From positions 4,960,001-5,024,000 of the forward strand of contig OY759970.1 in NCBI GenBank assembly GCA_963662965.1: a stretch of DNA of 64,000 nt. Direction: 5' to 3'. Position numbers and translations under genes: made by a program. The notes beneath the pieces were generated by a model. It was not told where the DNA came from, did no database searches, and was given only the letters and a program-made list of their open reading frames with translations. Position 1 is the first letter of the stretch, and each line of letters starts with the position of its first letter. Below, in pieces: positions 1-8,128 of this stretch. Source of the stretch: DTWD01 sp963662965 (GTDB taxonomy: Bacteria > Acidobacteriota > Vicinamibacteria > Vicinamibacterales > UBA8438).

Positions 1-1
1 A

Positions 2-484
2 TCGCGCGGCGCCTGGGTCGACACGATGCTCGACCGGTACGCGGACACGGCCATCGTCATGGCCATCACGCTGGGGTATGCAGCTGGACACCCGGGCGTG
101 CTTCCCTGGCTTGGTGGGCTGGCGGCGAGCACAGGGTTTCTGTTGGCGAGCTACTCGACGAAGGAGTTCGCTCTCACCCACGGCGTTCCTTACCCCGACA
201 ACGTGCTCAATCGGTTGAAGCGCCGCGACCTGCGGCTGCTCGTGATGTGCTGTGGCGGACTGGCGGGGTACCCGTTTTATGCCATGGTCGTGATGGGCCT
301 CCTCACCCATGGCCTGATCGTGGGTATCCTCGTCAATGGCTGGAGATTCCGTCCGCCGGACGCTCGTGCGGCGCTCGTGCTTAGCCGTCAGTCCTTCCCC
401 GACCGTAGAGAAACAGCTGACGGTAGACCAGATTACCAAAAGCCAAGACCGCGCCCGCGGGTGACACGCTACAGAACCACGTGA
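2..484 (+). CDS. CDP-alcohol phosphatidyltransferase, C-terminal part (cut by window edge)
   Basis: Integral membrane enzyme family that transfers a phospho-alcohol group from a CDP-alcohol to a second alcohol in phospholipid synthesis. The frame is open from base 2 and begins SRGAWVDTMLDRYAD. This holds the second half of the family signature, G(x)3D(x)3D, as G-AWV-D-TML-D. The two aspartates are metal/catalytic residues in the family. Two or three hydrophobic stretches follow, then a basic, proline-rich tail without membrane segments. The N-terminal half with the DxxDG..AR part lies outside the window, so substrate and exact enzyme cannot be named. The ATG at 26 is internal to the motif and is not the true start. 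Confidence 0.75.
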   Translation, partial: SRGAWVDTMLDRYADTAIVMAITLGYAAGHPGVLPWLGGLAASTGFLLASYSTKEFALTHGVPYPDNVLNRLKRRDLRLLVMCCGGLAGYPFYAMVVMGLLTHGLIVGILVNGWRFRPPDARAALVLSRQSFPDRRETADGRPDYQKPRPRPRVTRYRTT

Positions 485-613
485 GCCGTAGGCCCGCCCC
501 CGTTGAACCTCTCGCCATCCAACGCGTGAGTCATCCACTGGCGACCTCTTGAGGGCACCTATCAGGTTTCTGAACGAGCGATCAGGCCGCGACTCGCACG
601 TTCCTCTGTGTAT

Positions 614-700
614 GTGGCGTCCACATAAGTGCGATTCCCCTTGGGGACGCCACTTTCCTCGCGATGTCCGAGCTTTCTCTTTTTGTAGCCCGCTACAAAA
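614..700. repeat. Intergenic repeat with a hairpin and a 9-bp palindrome (copy 1)
   Basis: Bases 614-653 form an inverted repeat, GTGGCGTCC at 614-622 and GGACGCCAC at 645-653. The 38 bases inside it recur unchanged at about 17989-18026. Directly after it, 681-700 is a perfect palindrome, TTTTGTAGC-CC-GCTACAAAA. The stretch from the right hairpin arm through the palindrome recurs at 15361-15417. The role is unknown: it could be a structured RNA, a protein-binding dyad or the end of a lost mobile element. No gene is seen between 485 and 915. Confidence 0.7.
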
Positions 701-734
701 TCAACGGTTCCACGGTCCGGGTGCGCGGCGCGGC

Positions 735-901
735 GAGCGGTTCAACGGGGAGGGCTTGGATGCACCGCGTAGCGGACGAGGACGCACCCTCCCGCTCGCA
801 GACTGAGGATGCAATCGGGGGGTGGTGACCGATTTGTGGATCCCAATCCAAAATTACCGGTTCAACGGGGACGGGGGTTAGTCACGCGCGTGCGCGGCGT
901 C
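735..901. repeat. Two copies of the GGTTCAACGGGG dispersed motif
   Basis: Copies start near 735 and 857. The second continues into GTTAGTCACGCGCGTGCGCGGCGT, whose reverse strand reads as the C-terminal tail of Sel1-type proteins (…DAAHARD-stop). The same motif, in either orientation, is seen near 495, 1415, 2293, 3264, 8098, 14319, 14795, 15420, 17901, 26167 and 28225. Confidence 0.7.
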
Positions 902-915
902 TCACTCCCTGCCGT

Positions 916-1323
916 TTAGACGACGTAGACCCCCACGTAGATCAGCGCAAGCCCAAACACCACGCCCAAAAAACCGACGGTGCGCATGATCCTCTCGTCT
1001 ACTGACTTTTTGATGTAGCCGAATATGGTCTGAAAGAAACGCCGAAAGACATTCGGCAACACCAAACACAAGAGAGCCACGGTCGCCATGAACCATCCGA
1101 AGGTGTGGAGCAATCCGGCCAGCACCCCCTCGCCAAAGTCGGAGAAGAGGAGTGCCATCGCCAATGTTGCGAACACGACACCGAATACTCGAAATCTGGC
1201 ATTGGTCGAGAACATCCATCTATCGTAGAAACGCAGTGTCGCACTCGGCGCGAATATCAGCGGCCCGCGACTGACAATGGCGAAACTTCCAACCGCTATG
1301 CAGATGATCGAGAGCGAATCCAT
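916..1323 (-). CDS. Small integral membrane protein of unknown function
   Basis: 135 residues with four hydrophobic segments: the N-terminal SLSIICIAVGSFAIVS, a central VFGVVFATLAMALLF, then FMATVALLCLVLP and the C-terminal FLGVVFGLALIYVGVYVV. I do not recognise the family. The start chosen is the ATG at 1323 because GGAGG lies nine bases upstream. A longer frame opens at 1344 without such a site. The gene stands alone, flanked on both sides by dispersed repeat copies, and lies opposite to its upstream neighbour. No catalytic motif is seen. A role in the cytoplasmic membrane is the most that can be inferred. Confidence 0.6.
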   Translation of the reverse strand: MDSLSIICIAVGSFAIVSRGPLIFAPSATLRFYDRWMFSTNARFRVFGVVFATLAMALLFSDFGEGVLAGLLHTFGWFMATVALLCLVLPNVFRRFFQTIFGYIKKSVDERIMRTVGFLGVVFGLALIYVGVYVV

Positions 1324-1411
1324 GACTTGCCGCCTCCGCAACACGAAACGAAATGCGCCGACGCTCCTAACGAACGACGAGACGCCTAGTCTACCGCTGC
1401 GCGGAAAGCGG

Positions 1412-1480
1412 AAAGCGGTTCAACGGGGACGGCTCGGGTCTACCGCGACGGGGAAAGTGCTGGGGTTAGCCCGTCGGAAC
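1412..1480. repeat. Dispersed motif with the end of a DUF5681-type gene
   Basis: GCGGTTCAACGGGGACGG is followed by a stretch ending GGGGTTAGCCCGTCGG. On the reverse strand this is the last codons and stop of a DUF5681-type gene (…TG-stop). The same arrangement, almost base for base, is at 14784-14858 and, inverted, at 8045-8121. The rest of the gene is missing here. Confidence 0.6.
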
Positions 1481-1529
1481 CGCAACGCAAAGTGACGATG
1501 CCACCCACGAACCGGTTGCAAGGCAGGTC

Positions 1530-2219
1530 CTATAACCCACCCTGATACCAGTCTTCCGCACTCAGTCCGGTCTTCTCGATAGCTCGTAGAAGCACCTGAG
1601 CTGCCGCGTGCGCATCCTCGAGTGCATCGTGATGCTCAAACGTGATCCCGAGATACTCAGCGATATTGTCGAGCTTGTAACCTCTCCGAGAAAATTGCGT
1701 CCAGGTGTTCCGTACGACCGCCGCCGTATCGAGCCATCGCACATCCAAGCTTGGCTCACCATGCAGACGACACGCGGCCCAGAACGCGCTGCGATCGAAC
1801 ATCGTGTGACAGCCGACGATCTGATCTTCGAGGCGTCGACGCACGTCAGGCAGGATTTCCGGTAATCGTGGCGCGTGTCGCACTGTCTCGTCCGTGATGC
1901 CATGCAACCCGACATTGAACTCGTCGAAGGCCACACCCGGATTCACCAGCGACGACCAGCGGTCCACACACCGACCGTCCACAAACTGCACAATTCCAAT
2001 CTGGCAGATCGACGCATTGTCCGATGTCGCGGTTTCGACATCGACCACGGCAAAGCTCTGTCCATGAGGCATGGAGGAGGGCGGGTGGCCTACTGCGCCG
2101 TCGTGTGCCGAGGCTTCGATTTGCGAAGTCGGTCGCCCGTCGTGCGTTGCAGCGGCCAACGACGGGGGTGATATGCGACGAGCAGGAGATGGAGTTGTAG
2201 CCGCAGAATGTGTCGGCAC
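1530..2219 (-). CDS. DEDDh-type 3'-5' exonuclease (DnaQ-like)
   Basis: A nuclease domain of the DnaQ/polymerase-III-epsilon fold that removes nucleotides from 3' ends using two metal ions. All three exo motifs are visible: FAVVDVET (ExoI, D and E) near residue 57, GCHTMFDRSAF (ExoII, D) and HHDALEDAHAA (ExoIII, H and D). This makes it a DEDDh enzyme. The frame opens with GTG at 2219, giving 229 residues. The first 50 residues are low-complexity and family members usually begin close to ExoI, so the ATG at 2072 (MPHGQSF) may be the real start. Neither start has a clear ribosome site. It is not linked to a polymerase gene, so it is more likely a repair or RNA/DNA-trimming exonuclease than a replicase subunit. 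Confidence 0.8.
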   Translation of the reverse strand: MPTHSAATTPSPARRISPPSLAAATHDGRPTSQIEASAHDGAVGHPPSSMPHGQSFAVVDVETATSDNASICQIGIVQFVDGRCVDRWSSLVNPGVAFDEFNVGLHGITDETVRHAPRLPEILPDVRRRLEDQIVGCHTMFDRSAFWAACRLHGEPSLDVRWLDTAAVVRNTWTQFSRRGYKLDNIAEYLGITFEHHDALEDAHAAAQVLLRAIEKTGLSAEDWYQGGL

Positions 2220-2317
2220 TGTTTGCGAGTGTGACGGATGTCCTGGTCCATACCGACAGCGAACGGTGAAGTGTCGAGCCTACCGCCGGGCTGTGGGCGG
2301 TTCGACGGGGAAGGAGG

Positions 2318-2470
2318 TTAACACGGGTGCGCGGCGTCCCATTCGCTAGCGCGGCGTTGGGCTTCGGCGAGTTGGGCAGCGGTCAAGCGGGAAGCCGCTC
2401 GGTCTCTGCGTCTTACGGCGTCGTCGCGGTCTTCGCCGGGTAGCTGCGTGGCAGCCAGGTTGAACCACAT
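2318..2470 (-). pseudogene. 3' relic of a Sel1/TPR-repeat protein gene
   Basis: The reverse strand reads MWFNLAATQ…LTAAQLAEAQRRASEWDAAHPC-stop, which is the typical end of Sel1-repeat proteins (MWFNLAA; LTxxQxxEAQxxAxEW). No upstream repeats remain before 2470. The stop codon lies directly beside a copy of the dispersed GGTTC(A/G)ACGGGG motif (2293-2312). This relic shows that the 'GTGCGCGGCGTCCC' part of other repeat copies derives from the tail of such genes. Confidence 0.65.
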
Positions 2471-2531
2471 GCTTAGCCCGACCGTAACAACGCCGTTGCG
2501 GCCTCCTCACACCGCACACCGCTTGCTGAGA

Positions 2532-3155
2532 TCACTCATTGGAACTCGCAACCGTCGACACGCTCCCATATTCAGGAACGTTCCGCCGGAAAACGCGGAA
2601 ATAGTGCGCCACCCCTACGACCTGCTCCTTCCCGTCGGGACCCATCTCTTTCCTGATGGGGTCTCTCCCCATTATTTCGGTAACTTCGGCACGATCGGTG
2701 ACCAATACCACCGTCATTTCATAGATCTTTCCGCCGATCTTCATGCGCACGCGCGGATCGCGTATGACGTTGGTCCACCACGCCTTGGAATAGGGGAACC
2801 CCTTGTCCAGTCTGGATCCTTGTTCGGTTCCACGGATGTAGAGTTTGTCGCCGCGCGGGGTAAGGCCGATCGTCACTGAGTGGGGGATGCCGTACCAGGT
2901 ACGAGTCTCGAGCATGATGGAGTTCCCGCGAACCGGATCATCGACCTCGCGGACCCAGTCCCAATTCGTCACGGGCTCACGGACGACCTCCCCTTTGAGC
3001 CACAATCCCGGCCAGGCGGTCCGGCCGCTGTTGGCGAACTCTTCGCTGGCGGGATCGACGTACCGGGGCTCAAGACCAGTCACCCGCAGGGTCAAGAGTG
3101 GAACGACAACGAGGGCTCCGATCACCAGTAGGCCAACTTTCAATGCTTTCTTCAT
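2532..3155 (-). CDS. Membrane-anchored split-barrel-like protein, function unknown
   Basis: 207 residues. It begins with a short basic stretch and one hydrophobic segment (MKKALKVGLLVIGALVVVPLLTL), so it is probably anchored in the inner membrane with the rest outside. The body contains GIPHSVTIGLTPRGDKLYIRG and RDPRVRMKIGGKIYEMTVVLVTD. This resembles flavin or deazaflavin split-barrel proteins (pyridoxamine-oxidase/DUF385-like), where the RDPRV stretch is common. The likeness is weak, and a cofactor cannot be shown. The ATG at 3155 has AGGGAGAG seven bases before it; an upstream start at 3203 lacks a site. The protein at 33609-34106 has a comparable plan (N-terminal anchor, similar size) but no clear sequence likeness. 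Confidence 0.55.
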   Translation of the reverse strand: MKKALKVGLLVIGALVVVPLLTLRVTGLEPRYVDPASEEFANSGRTAWPGLWLKGEVVREPVTNWDWVREVDDPVRGNSIMLETRTWYGIPHSVTIGLTPRGDKLYIRGTEQGSRLDKGFPYSKAWWTNVIRDPRVRMKIGGKIYEMTVVLVTDRAEVTEIMGRDPIRKEMGPDGKEQVVGVAHYFRVFRRNVPEYGSVSTVASSNE

Positions 3156-3260
3156 CTTGGGCTCTCCCTGCGCTACGTTTTCTGTAACCTGCCCCAGAAT
3201 CACAGGCGTCCTCTAGCTCCGACGTTGAACGGCCACATGTGTAGCCTACCGCTGGCTGGC

Positions 3261-3311
3261 AGGGGGTTCAATCCGGGGGGTTACGGCTCACGCGGGTGCG
3301 CGGCGTCCCAG
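3261..3311. repeat. Dispersed motif with Sel1-type tail
   Basis: A variant copy (GGGGGTTCAATCCGGGGGG) is followed by CTCACGCGGGTGCGCGGCGTCCC, the reverse complement of a WDAAHPRE… tail. The stretch 3156-3714 otherwise holds no gene. Near 3446-3493 there is a half copy of the hairpin repeat seen at 614. The words before it (ACTCACCTTTCCACAACGTATCC) partly recur near 52740-52762. Confidence 0.5.
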
Positions 3312-3713
3312 GGGGCGGGTGAGGTGGTGGGGGTCGGCAAGTTGACTTGCTGTCAACCGTTCTCCAATGTCGTCTCGGCGTTCGATCGCTTCGTCTCGAA
3401 CAGTACGGTTTGACCTGACGCGGCTATGCCGCCGTCACCCTCCCGCGCGACTCACCTTTCCACAACGTATCCATTCCCGTTGGGGACGCCACTTTATGTG
3501 GAACAATTCCTGACAGGAGTCCGGCAAGCGTTCCGATCCCCCTGAATTCATAATACGCAGTGGTTCCCTCAATGGGCGTGGTCGATTAGTCCAGGGTGCG
3601 TAGATCGAACGCTGCAATAACTTCGCTCCGGCTCTTCCAGTAGAAGCGGCCGCTTGTCCAGTCGAACGCGCGGCGATCGGCAAGGAGTTCCAGGTGATCG
3701 AACTTGATGCCAG

Positions 3714-4114
3714 TGTTCCTGCGCCCTAGGGTTTTCTTGGACACTTGATTGCGAGAGAGTACTCGCAGGAGGCGTGTCGAGATGGGGAAACCAGATCAAG
3801 AATCGGCGGCGGCGGAGGAAGCCCGAAGGGCGACCGGAGACGCCGCCGGGCGCGGCCGTGGGGGACGGTTGTCAGCCCGGCGCAAGCGCGAGACGGTGCT
3901 GCGTCTGCTGCGCGGAGAGGATCTTGAGTCCGTGTCGCGGGAGCTGGGGATCACGGCGGCGCGGGCCGCGCAGTGGCGGGATCAGTTTCTGGCCGCGGGC
4001 CAGGCCAGCCTGAAGAGCCGGGCGCCGGACGCCTGGGACGAGGCGAATCGTCGGCTGCAAGCCAAGATCGGTGAACTACTGATGGAGAACGAACTGCTCT
4101 ACGCGAATGAGAAC
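3714..4114 (+). mobile_element. 5' fragment of an IS3-like element, cut by IS21 insertion
   Basis: The stretch near 3722 (CGCCCTAGGGTTTTCTTGGACAC) matches the terminal repeat of the complete 1,414-bp elements at 54779 and 61126 (GCGCCCCCGGTTTTCTTGGACAC). An orfA homologue follows. Everything downstream is lost at the left end of the IS21 element at 4115, and the rest is not found to the right of that element. Confidence 0.6.
3783..4114 (+). pseudogene. Transposase OrfA, truncated
   Basis: A helix-turn-helix protein that binds the terminal repeats in IS3-like transposition. The core SARRKRETVLRLLRGEDLESVSRELGI, followed by W..QFLAAGQASLK and the leucine-zipper-like MENELLYAN, matches the OrfA proteins at 55713-56147 and 62060-62494 in order and spacing. 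The normal C-terminal arginine-rich end is missing. The frame runs into IS21 sequence and stops at 4150. The start ATG at 3783 has GGAGG nine bases upstream. Confidence 0.65.
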
Positions 4115-4232
4115 GGCGGAGCAAAAATAGACCACAGCGCGGCGGGGTGACGCGGCCTGAGGGCGGCGGAAAACCAGACCGCGTGGGTGGTCCACCGAGC
4201 ATTCCCAGGGTGTTTTGTGGAACACAGGAGGG

Positions 4233-5726
4233 ATGTATCGAGTGGAGCTCTATGCGGCGGTGCGGCGCAGCGTGTATGTGGAGGGATTGAGCGAGCGCGC
4301 GGCGGCGCGCCGCTTCGGGCTGGCCCGTGAGACGGTGCGCAAGATGCTGCGGTACCGCCTGCCGCCCGGGTATCGCCGGGCGCAGCCGATCCGGCGTCCG
4401 AAGCTGGACGCTTTCACGGGGGTCATCGATCAGATCCTCCGCGAGGATCAGTCCCGTCCGAAGAAGCAACGGCACACGGCCAAGCGCATCGGCGAACGCT
4501 GACGCGCGGAGTACGGCTTCACGGGCGGCGACACGATCGTCAAAGCCTACGTGCGCGCGCAGCGGCTGGGCGGGCAGGAGATGTTCGTGCCGCTGGCCCA
4601 TCCGCCGGGCGACGCCCAGGCCGACTTCGGCGAAGCACTGGTCGTGATCGCTGGCGTCGAATGCAAAGCGCACGACCTGGTCGTTGATCTCCCGCACAGC
4701 GACGACGGGTTCGTGAAGGCGTTTCCCGCCGAGACGACGGAGGCGTTCTGCGACGGGCACAACGCGGCGTTCACGTACTTCGGGGGGGTGCCGCGGCGCA
4801 TCGTCTATGACAACACCACGCTGGCGGTGGCGCGGATCCTCGGGGACGGCACGCGCCAGCGGACGCAGGTCTTCAGCGAGCTCCAGTCGCACTCCTGGTT
4901 CGACGCCCGCTTCGGGCGGCCGGGCAAGGGCAACGACAAAGGGAAGGTGGAAGGGCTGGTCGGCTACGCTCGCCGCAATTTCTTTGTGCCGATCCCCCGG
5001 GTTGGCAGTTGGGACGCGTTGAACGCCGACCTCGAGCGCCAGTGCAACGCGCGTCGCGGGCGCCGGCTGCGGCGGCACACGGAGACGATCGGGGAGCGCT
5101 TCGCGCGCGACCGCGAGGCGTTGTTGCCGTTGCCGCCGGTCCCGTATGACGCCTGCGACACGCGGACGACGCGGGTCACGTCGTTGTCGCTGGTGCGCTA
5201 CCGCCGCAACGACTACTCGGTGCCGACCGCCTACGGCCACCGCGAGGTGCTGGTGAAAGGCTCGGTGGACGACGTCGTGATCGTGTGCGGGAGTGACGAG
5301 ATCGCCCGGCATCGGCGCAGCTACGGACGGGAGGAGTTGATCTGTAACCCGCGGCACGACCTGGCCTTGTTGGAGCGCAAGACCGGCGCGCTCGATCAGG
5401 CGGCGCCCCTGGCCGGATGGGCACTGCCGGAGGAGTTTCTCCGACTGCGACGCCTGTGAGAGGCGCGGCTGGGCAAGGCCGGCACGCGCGAGTACGTGCA
5501 GGTGTTGCGGCGGCTCGAGGACTTTCGGCTCGACCACGTCAGCGGCGCCGTCCAGGACGCCGTGCGCCTGGGGGCGATCGGGTTCGACGCCGTCAAGCAC
5601 CTGGTGCTGTGCCGCCTCGACCACCGGCCACCCCGCCTCGATCTGGCGCAGTATCCGCATCGGCCGGTCGCCCGCGTGGCCACGACCGCCGCCGCGAACT
5701 CCCTGGCACTCCTGGGGGCCGAGTGA
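4233..5726 (+). pseudogene. istA: IstA transposase with two in-frame TGA codons
   Basis: The DDE transposase of IS21 elements, which cuts and joins DNA with the help of IstB. One frame runs from ATG 4233 to the stop at 5724-5726. It is broken by TGA at 4500-4502 (in RIGER-stop-RAEYGFTGG) and TGA at 5457-5459 (in LRRL-stop-EARLGK). An N-terminal helix-turn-helix (LSERAAARRFGLARETVRKML) is followed by the catalytic residues in QADFGEAL (D), IVYDNTTLAV (D) and KGKVEGLVGYARR (E). The C-terminal part (YVQVLRRLEDFRLDHV…VATTAAANSLALLGAE) is intact. Both breaks are single-base changes away from sense codons. The protein is presumably inactive. Confidence 0.85.
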
Positions 5727-5870
5727 TGACGAAACCCACCCTGCTGCTCGAGGCGCATCTCAAGGCGCTGCGCCTGCCGACCTTCTTGCGCGAGTACGAC
5801 AAAAGAGGTGGACCCCGGAATTCGGACAGCTTGCTAAGGTGGGATCCAGACCAAGGAGAAGGAGTCTGGA

Positions 5871-6155
5871 ATGCCACGGAAGCGACGGAGTTATCCTGCT
5901 GAGCTGAAGGCGAAGGTCGCGTTGGAGGCGCTTCGCGAGGAAGCGACGCTGGCGGAGCTGGCGGCCCGCTACGATGTGCATCCGAACCTGATTGCCAACT
6001 GGAAGAAGCAGGCTCGGCAGAAGGTACTGGCCGGCTTCTCGGGGAATCACGAGCGCCAAGAGGCCTCTCGGGAAACCGAGATCACGGAGTTGCGGGCGAA
6101 GATCGGAGAGCTCGTCATCGAGCGGGATTTTTTATCCAAGGCCTTCGGTCGTTGA
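5871..6155 (+). CDS. IS3-family OrfA
   Basis: 94 residues, helix-turn-helix protein of the IS3 group. The N-terminal PRKRRSYPAELKAKVALEAL, the recognition region ELAARYDVHPNLIANWKKQA and the heptad-like C-terminal ETEITELRAKIGELVIERDFL are all present. The ATG at 5871 follows AAGGAGAAGGAGTC. Near the end the heptamer T-TTT-TTA (6128-6134) sits in the correct phase for -1 slippage into orfB, whose frame is open there. It ends with FLSKAFGR-stop, overlapping orfB by four bases. Confidence 0.85.
   Translation: MPRKRRSYPAELKAKVALEALREEATLAELAARYDVHPNLIANWKKQARQKVLAGFSGNHERQEASRETEITELRAKIGELVIERDFLSKAFGR
6128..6134 (+). promoter_or_regulatory. Predicted -1 frameshift site between orfA and orfB
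   Basis: T TTT TTA read in the orfA phase (codons GAT TTT TTA). After a one-base backward slip the frame continues ATC CAA GGC CTT CGG TCG TTG into orfB without a stop, giving the OrfAB fusion typical of IS3 elements. Matching sites T TTT TTG are present in the other two copies at 27305-27299 and 40582-40576. Confidence 0.7.
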
Positions 6156-7039
6156 GCCACGCCCGGAGAGCAGAGATGGTCGATCCCACCCACGCCCGGC
6201 TCAGCATCGTACGGCAATGCCGCGTGGTCTCGATCGCGCGCTCGTCGTTCTACTATGCGGGCCAGGGCGAGAACCCGTTGAACCTGCGCCTGATGCGGTT
6301 GATCGACGAGCAGTTCTTGGAGACGCCGTTTTACGGCTCGCGTCAAATGACGCGCTGGCTTCGCCGTCAGGGGGACACGGTCTCTCGCAAACGGGTGCGC
6401 CGCCTGATGCGACTGCTGGGGGTGCACGCGCTCTTCCAGCGGCCCAGGACGTCTCAGCCGCACCCGGCGCACCGGATCTATCCCTACCTGCTGCGCGATC
6501 TGCGGATCACGCGGCCGAACCACGTGTGGTGCACGGATGTTACCTACATTCCCCTGCAGTGGGGCTTTCTGTATCTGGTCGCGGTGATGGACTGGGCGAG
6601 CCGCAAGGTGCTGTCCTGGCGTCTGTCCAACACGCTCGATGCGAGTTTTTGCGTCGAGGCCTTGCACGAGGCGCTCGAGCGCTATGGCCCTCCGGAGATC
6701 TTCAACAGTGACCAGGGCAGCCAATTCACCAGCGTCGACTTCACCGACGTGCTCAAGGAGGCGGGCATTCGCATCTCGATGGACGGCAAGGGCCGCTGGA
6801 TGGACAACGTGTTCATCGAGCGGCTGTGGCGATCGCTCAAGTACGAGTGCGTCTACTTGTCTGAGTTCGCGACCGGCTCCCAGGCCCGGACCGGCATCGG
6901 CCGGTGGATGGACTTCTACGACCGGCGTCGGCCCCACTCGTCGCTCAACGACCGGACGCCGGACGAGGCGTACACTGACGACGGGGCTGACAGGAGCCCG
7001 GGACTACGCCCCGTTTCCTGTCAGCCCACGGTAGCGTGA
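6152..7039 (+). CDS. IS3-family OrfB (DDE integrase-like transposase domain)
   Basis: 295 residues with a retroviral-integrase-like catalytic core. The first aspartate is in VWCTDVTYIPL, the second in FNSDQGSQFTS and the glutamate in NVFIERLWRSLKYE, with the usual short D-E spacing. The N-terminal extension contains the usual HTH_21-like block (LIDEQFLETPFYGSRQMTRWL). The first codon is TTG in the TTGA overlap, so independent initiation is weak. Most protein is expected as the OrfAB fusion by -1 frameshifting. No break is seen, so this copy may be active. Confidence 0.85.
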   Translation: MSHARRAEMVDPTHARLSIVRQCRVVSIARSSFYYAGQGENPLNLRLMRLIDEQFLETPFYGSRQMTRWLRRQGDTVSRKRVRRLMRLLGVHALFQRPRTSQPHPAHRIYPYLLRDLRITRPNHVWCTDVTYIPLQWGFLYLVAVMDWASRKVLSWRLSNTLDASFCVEALHEALERYGPPEIFNSDQGSQFTSVDFTDVLKEAGIRISMDGKGRWMDNVFIERLWRSLKYECVYLSEFATGSQARTGIGRWMDFYDRRRPHSSLNDRTPDEAYTDDGADRSPGLRPVSCQPTVA

Positions 7040-7897
7040 ATCATGACCCCGGATTCCACCTTAGCTGTGACCAATACCTGTCCAAAGGATGGGGTCCACC
7101 TCAAAAGTCGCGCGGCACTGTGCCCAAGAAGGGCTCGACTGTCCCCGCTACCTGTTCCACCTCTGCGAGCTGGAGCTCCTCGATCGCGAGCAGCGCGCCA
7201 CCGAGCGCCGCATCAAGGCCGCCAAGTTCCCGGTCTTGAAGAGTCTCGACACCTTCGAGTTCCGTGCGATCCCGTCGGTGAACAAACGCCTGGTGCTGGA
7301 GCTGGCCCGCTCGGAGTATCTCGACCGCAGAGAGAACGTCTTGGCGTTGGGCAACTCCGGCACGGGCAAGACCCATCTGGCGCTGGCGTTGGGGCTCGCG
7401 GCCTGCCAGAAGGGCTATCGGGTGCGCTTCACCACCGCCGCCGCGCTCGTGAACGAACTCCTCGAGGCCCGGGACGATACGCGCCTGCTGCGCGTGCAGA
7501 AGCCGCTCGTCAAACAGGACCTCTTGATCGTGGACGAGCTCGGCTACGTGCCGTTATCGAAGACCGGCGCCGAGCTGCTCTTCGAGATCTTCTCCCAGCG
7601 CTACGAGCAAGCGTCCACGCTGGTGACCTCGAATCTGCCCTTCAACGAATGGACCGAGATCTTCGGCTCCGAACGGCTGACGGGCGCGCTGCTCGACCGA
7701 TTGACCCACCACGTCCACATCCTGGAGCTCAACGGCGAGAGCTATCGCCTCGAACACAGCAAGAAAGCCCGCCCGCCCGCGGCCGCTCCGGCATCCTGAC
7801 CTCTCCTCCGCACGGCCGCCTTCAGCCACGCCACTCCACGGCCGGATGGTCTAGTTTTCCTCCGCCACGGTGGTCTAATTTTGCTCCGCCCTTGACA

Positions 7898-8059
7898 GCA
7901 CGGGCTGGGAAACTCCATCCATCGGTCCTCACGGTGTTGATGACCTACGCCTATGGGCGTCCGAACCCTCGGGACGTGCCGGAACCGGAGACACCCATCA
8001 CCATCGAGTTGAACATTCCCAAGCCACCGGGCGTGAGGCGTGCCGAGTCGACGGGCTAA
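7898..8059 (+). pseudogene. DUF5681-type protein gene, 3' fragment
   Basis: Reads ARAGKLHPSVLTVLMTYAYG… to …PPGVRRAESTG-stop. This is nearly identical to the C-terminal half of the copy at 14845-15144. The 5' half is missing at the IS21 right end (7890). Directly downstream (8060-8121) is an inverted copy of the dispersed motif, the same order as at 14784-14858. Confidence 0.65.
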
Positions 8060-8128
8060 CCCCGGCCCTATTCCTCTACGCGGTACACCCGAGCCGTCCC
8101 CGTTGAACCGCCCGCCGCTAGATGATAT

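Larger units (their letters stand above)
5804..7103 (+). mobile_element. IS3-family element, copy A (1,300 bp)
   Basis: Ends AGAGGTGGACCCC (5804) and, inverted, TGAGGTGGACCCC (7103). Target duplication AAA at 5801-5803 and 7104-7106. It carries orfA and orfB in the same orientation as the host istB. Related copies are at 26333-27629 and 39606-40906. All three have the same ends, size and gene plan, but their proteins differ clearly, so they are separate lineages and not recent duplicates. Confidence 0.9.
5726..7799 (+). pseudogene. istB: IstB helper ATPase, interrupted by an IS3 element
   Basis: IstB is the AAA+ ATPase that assists IstA in target selection. The gene starts at 5726, overlapping the istA stop (TGATG), and reads MTKPTLLLEAHLKALRLPTF…REYDK up to 5803. 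Removing 5804-7106 joins AAA (5801-5803) to GTC (7107) and restores the frame (…REYDK-VARHCAQEG…). The second part holds Walker A GNSGTGKT, Walker B LLIVDELGY and the normal end (HHVHILELNGESYRL). The reconstructed protein is about 256 residues, normal for the family. Confidence 0.85.
4115..7890 (+). mobile_element. IS21-family element, interrupted by an IS3-family element
   Basis: Terminal repeats GGCGGAGCAAAAATAGACCAC (4115-4135) and its near-perfect inverse at 7870-7890 (20 of 21 bases). A second internal copy of the right-end motif lies at about 7842-7866, as is usual for the multiple terminal repeats of this family. It carries istA and istB in the normal order with a TGATG overlap. Without the inner element it would be about 2.47 kb, normal for the family. 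No target duplication is visible: the left flank is an OrfA fragment and the right flank a DUF5681 gene fragment. A deletion or rearrangement therefore occurred. Confidence 0.85.

Noticed and set aside
3951..5660. Long minus-strand open frame of 569 codons across the IS21 istA gene
   Set aside because: It has no domain signs, is rich in Arg/Pro/Ala from GC-rich antisense reading, and lies opposite a clear transposase.
4233..5726. Possible alternative genetic code with TGA as sense
   Set aside because: Many well-supported genes here (for example the TPR protein and the DDE transposases) end in TGA at the expected place. The two TGA codons in istA are better explained by decay.
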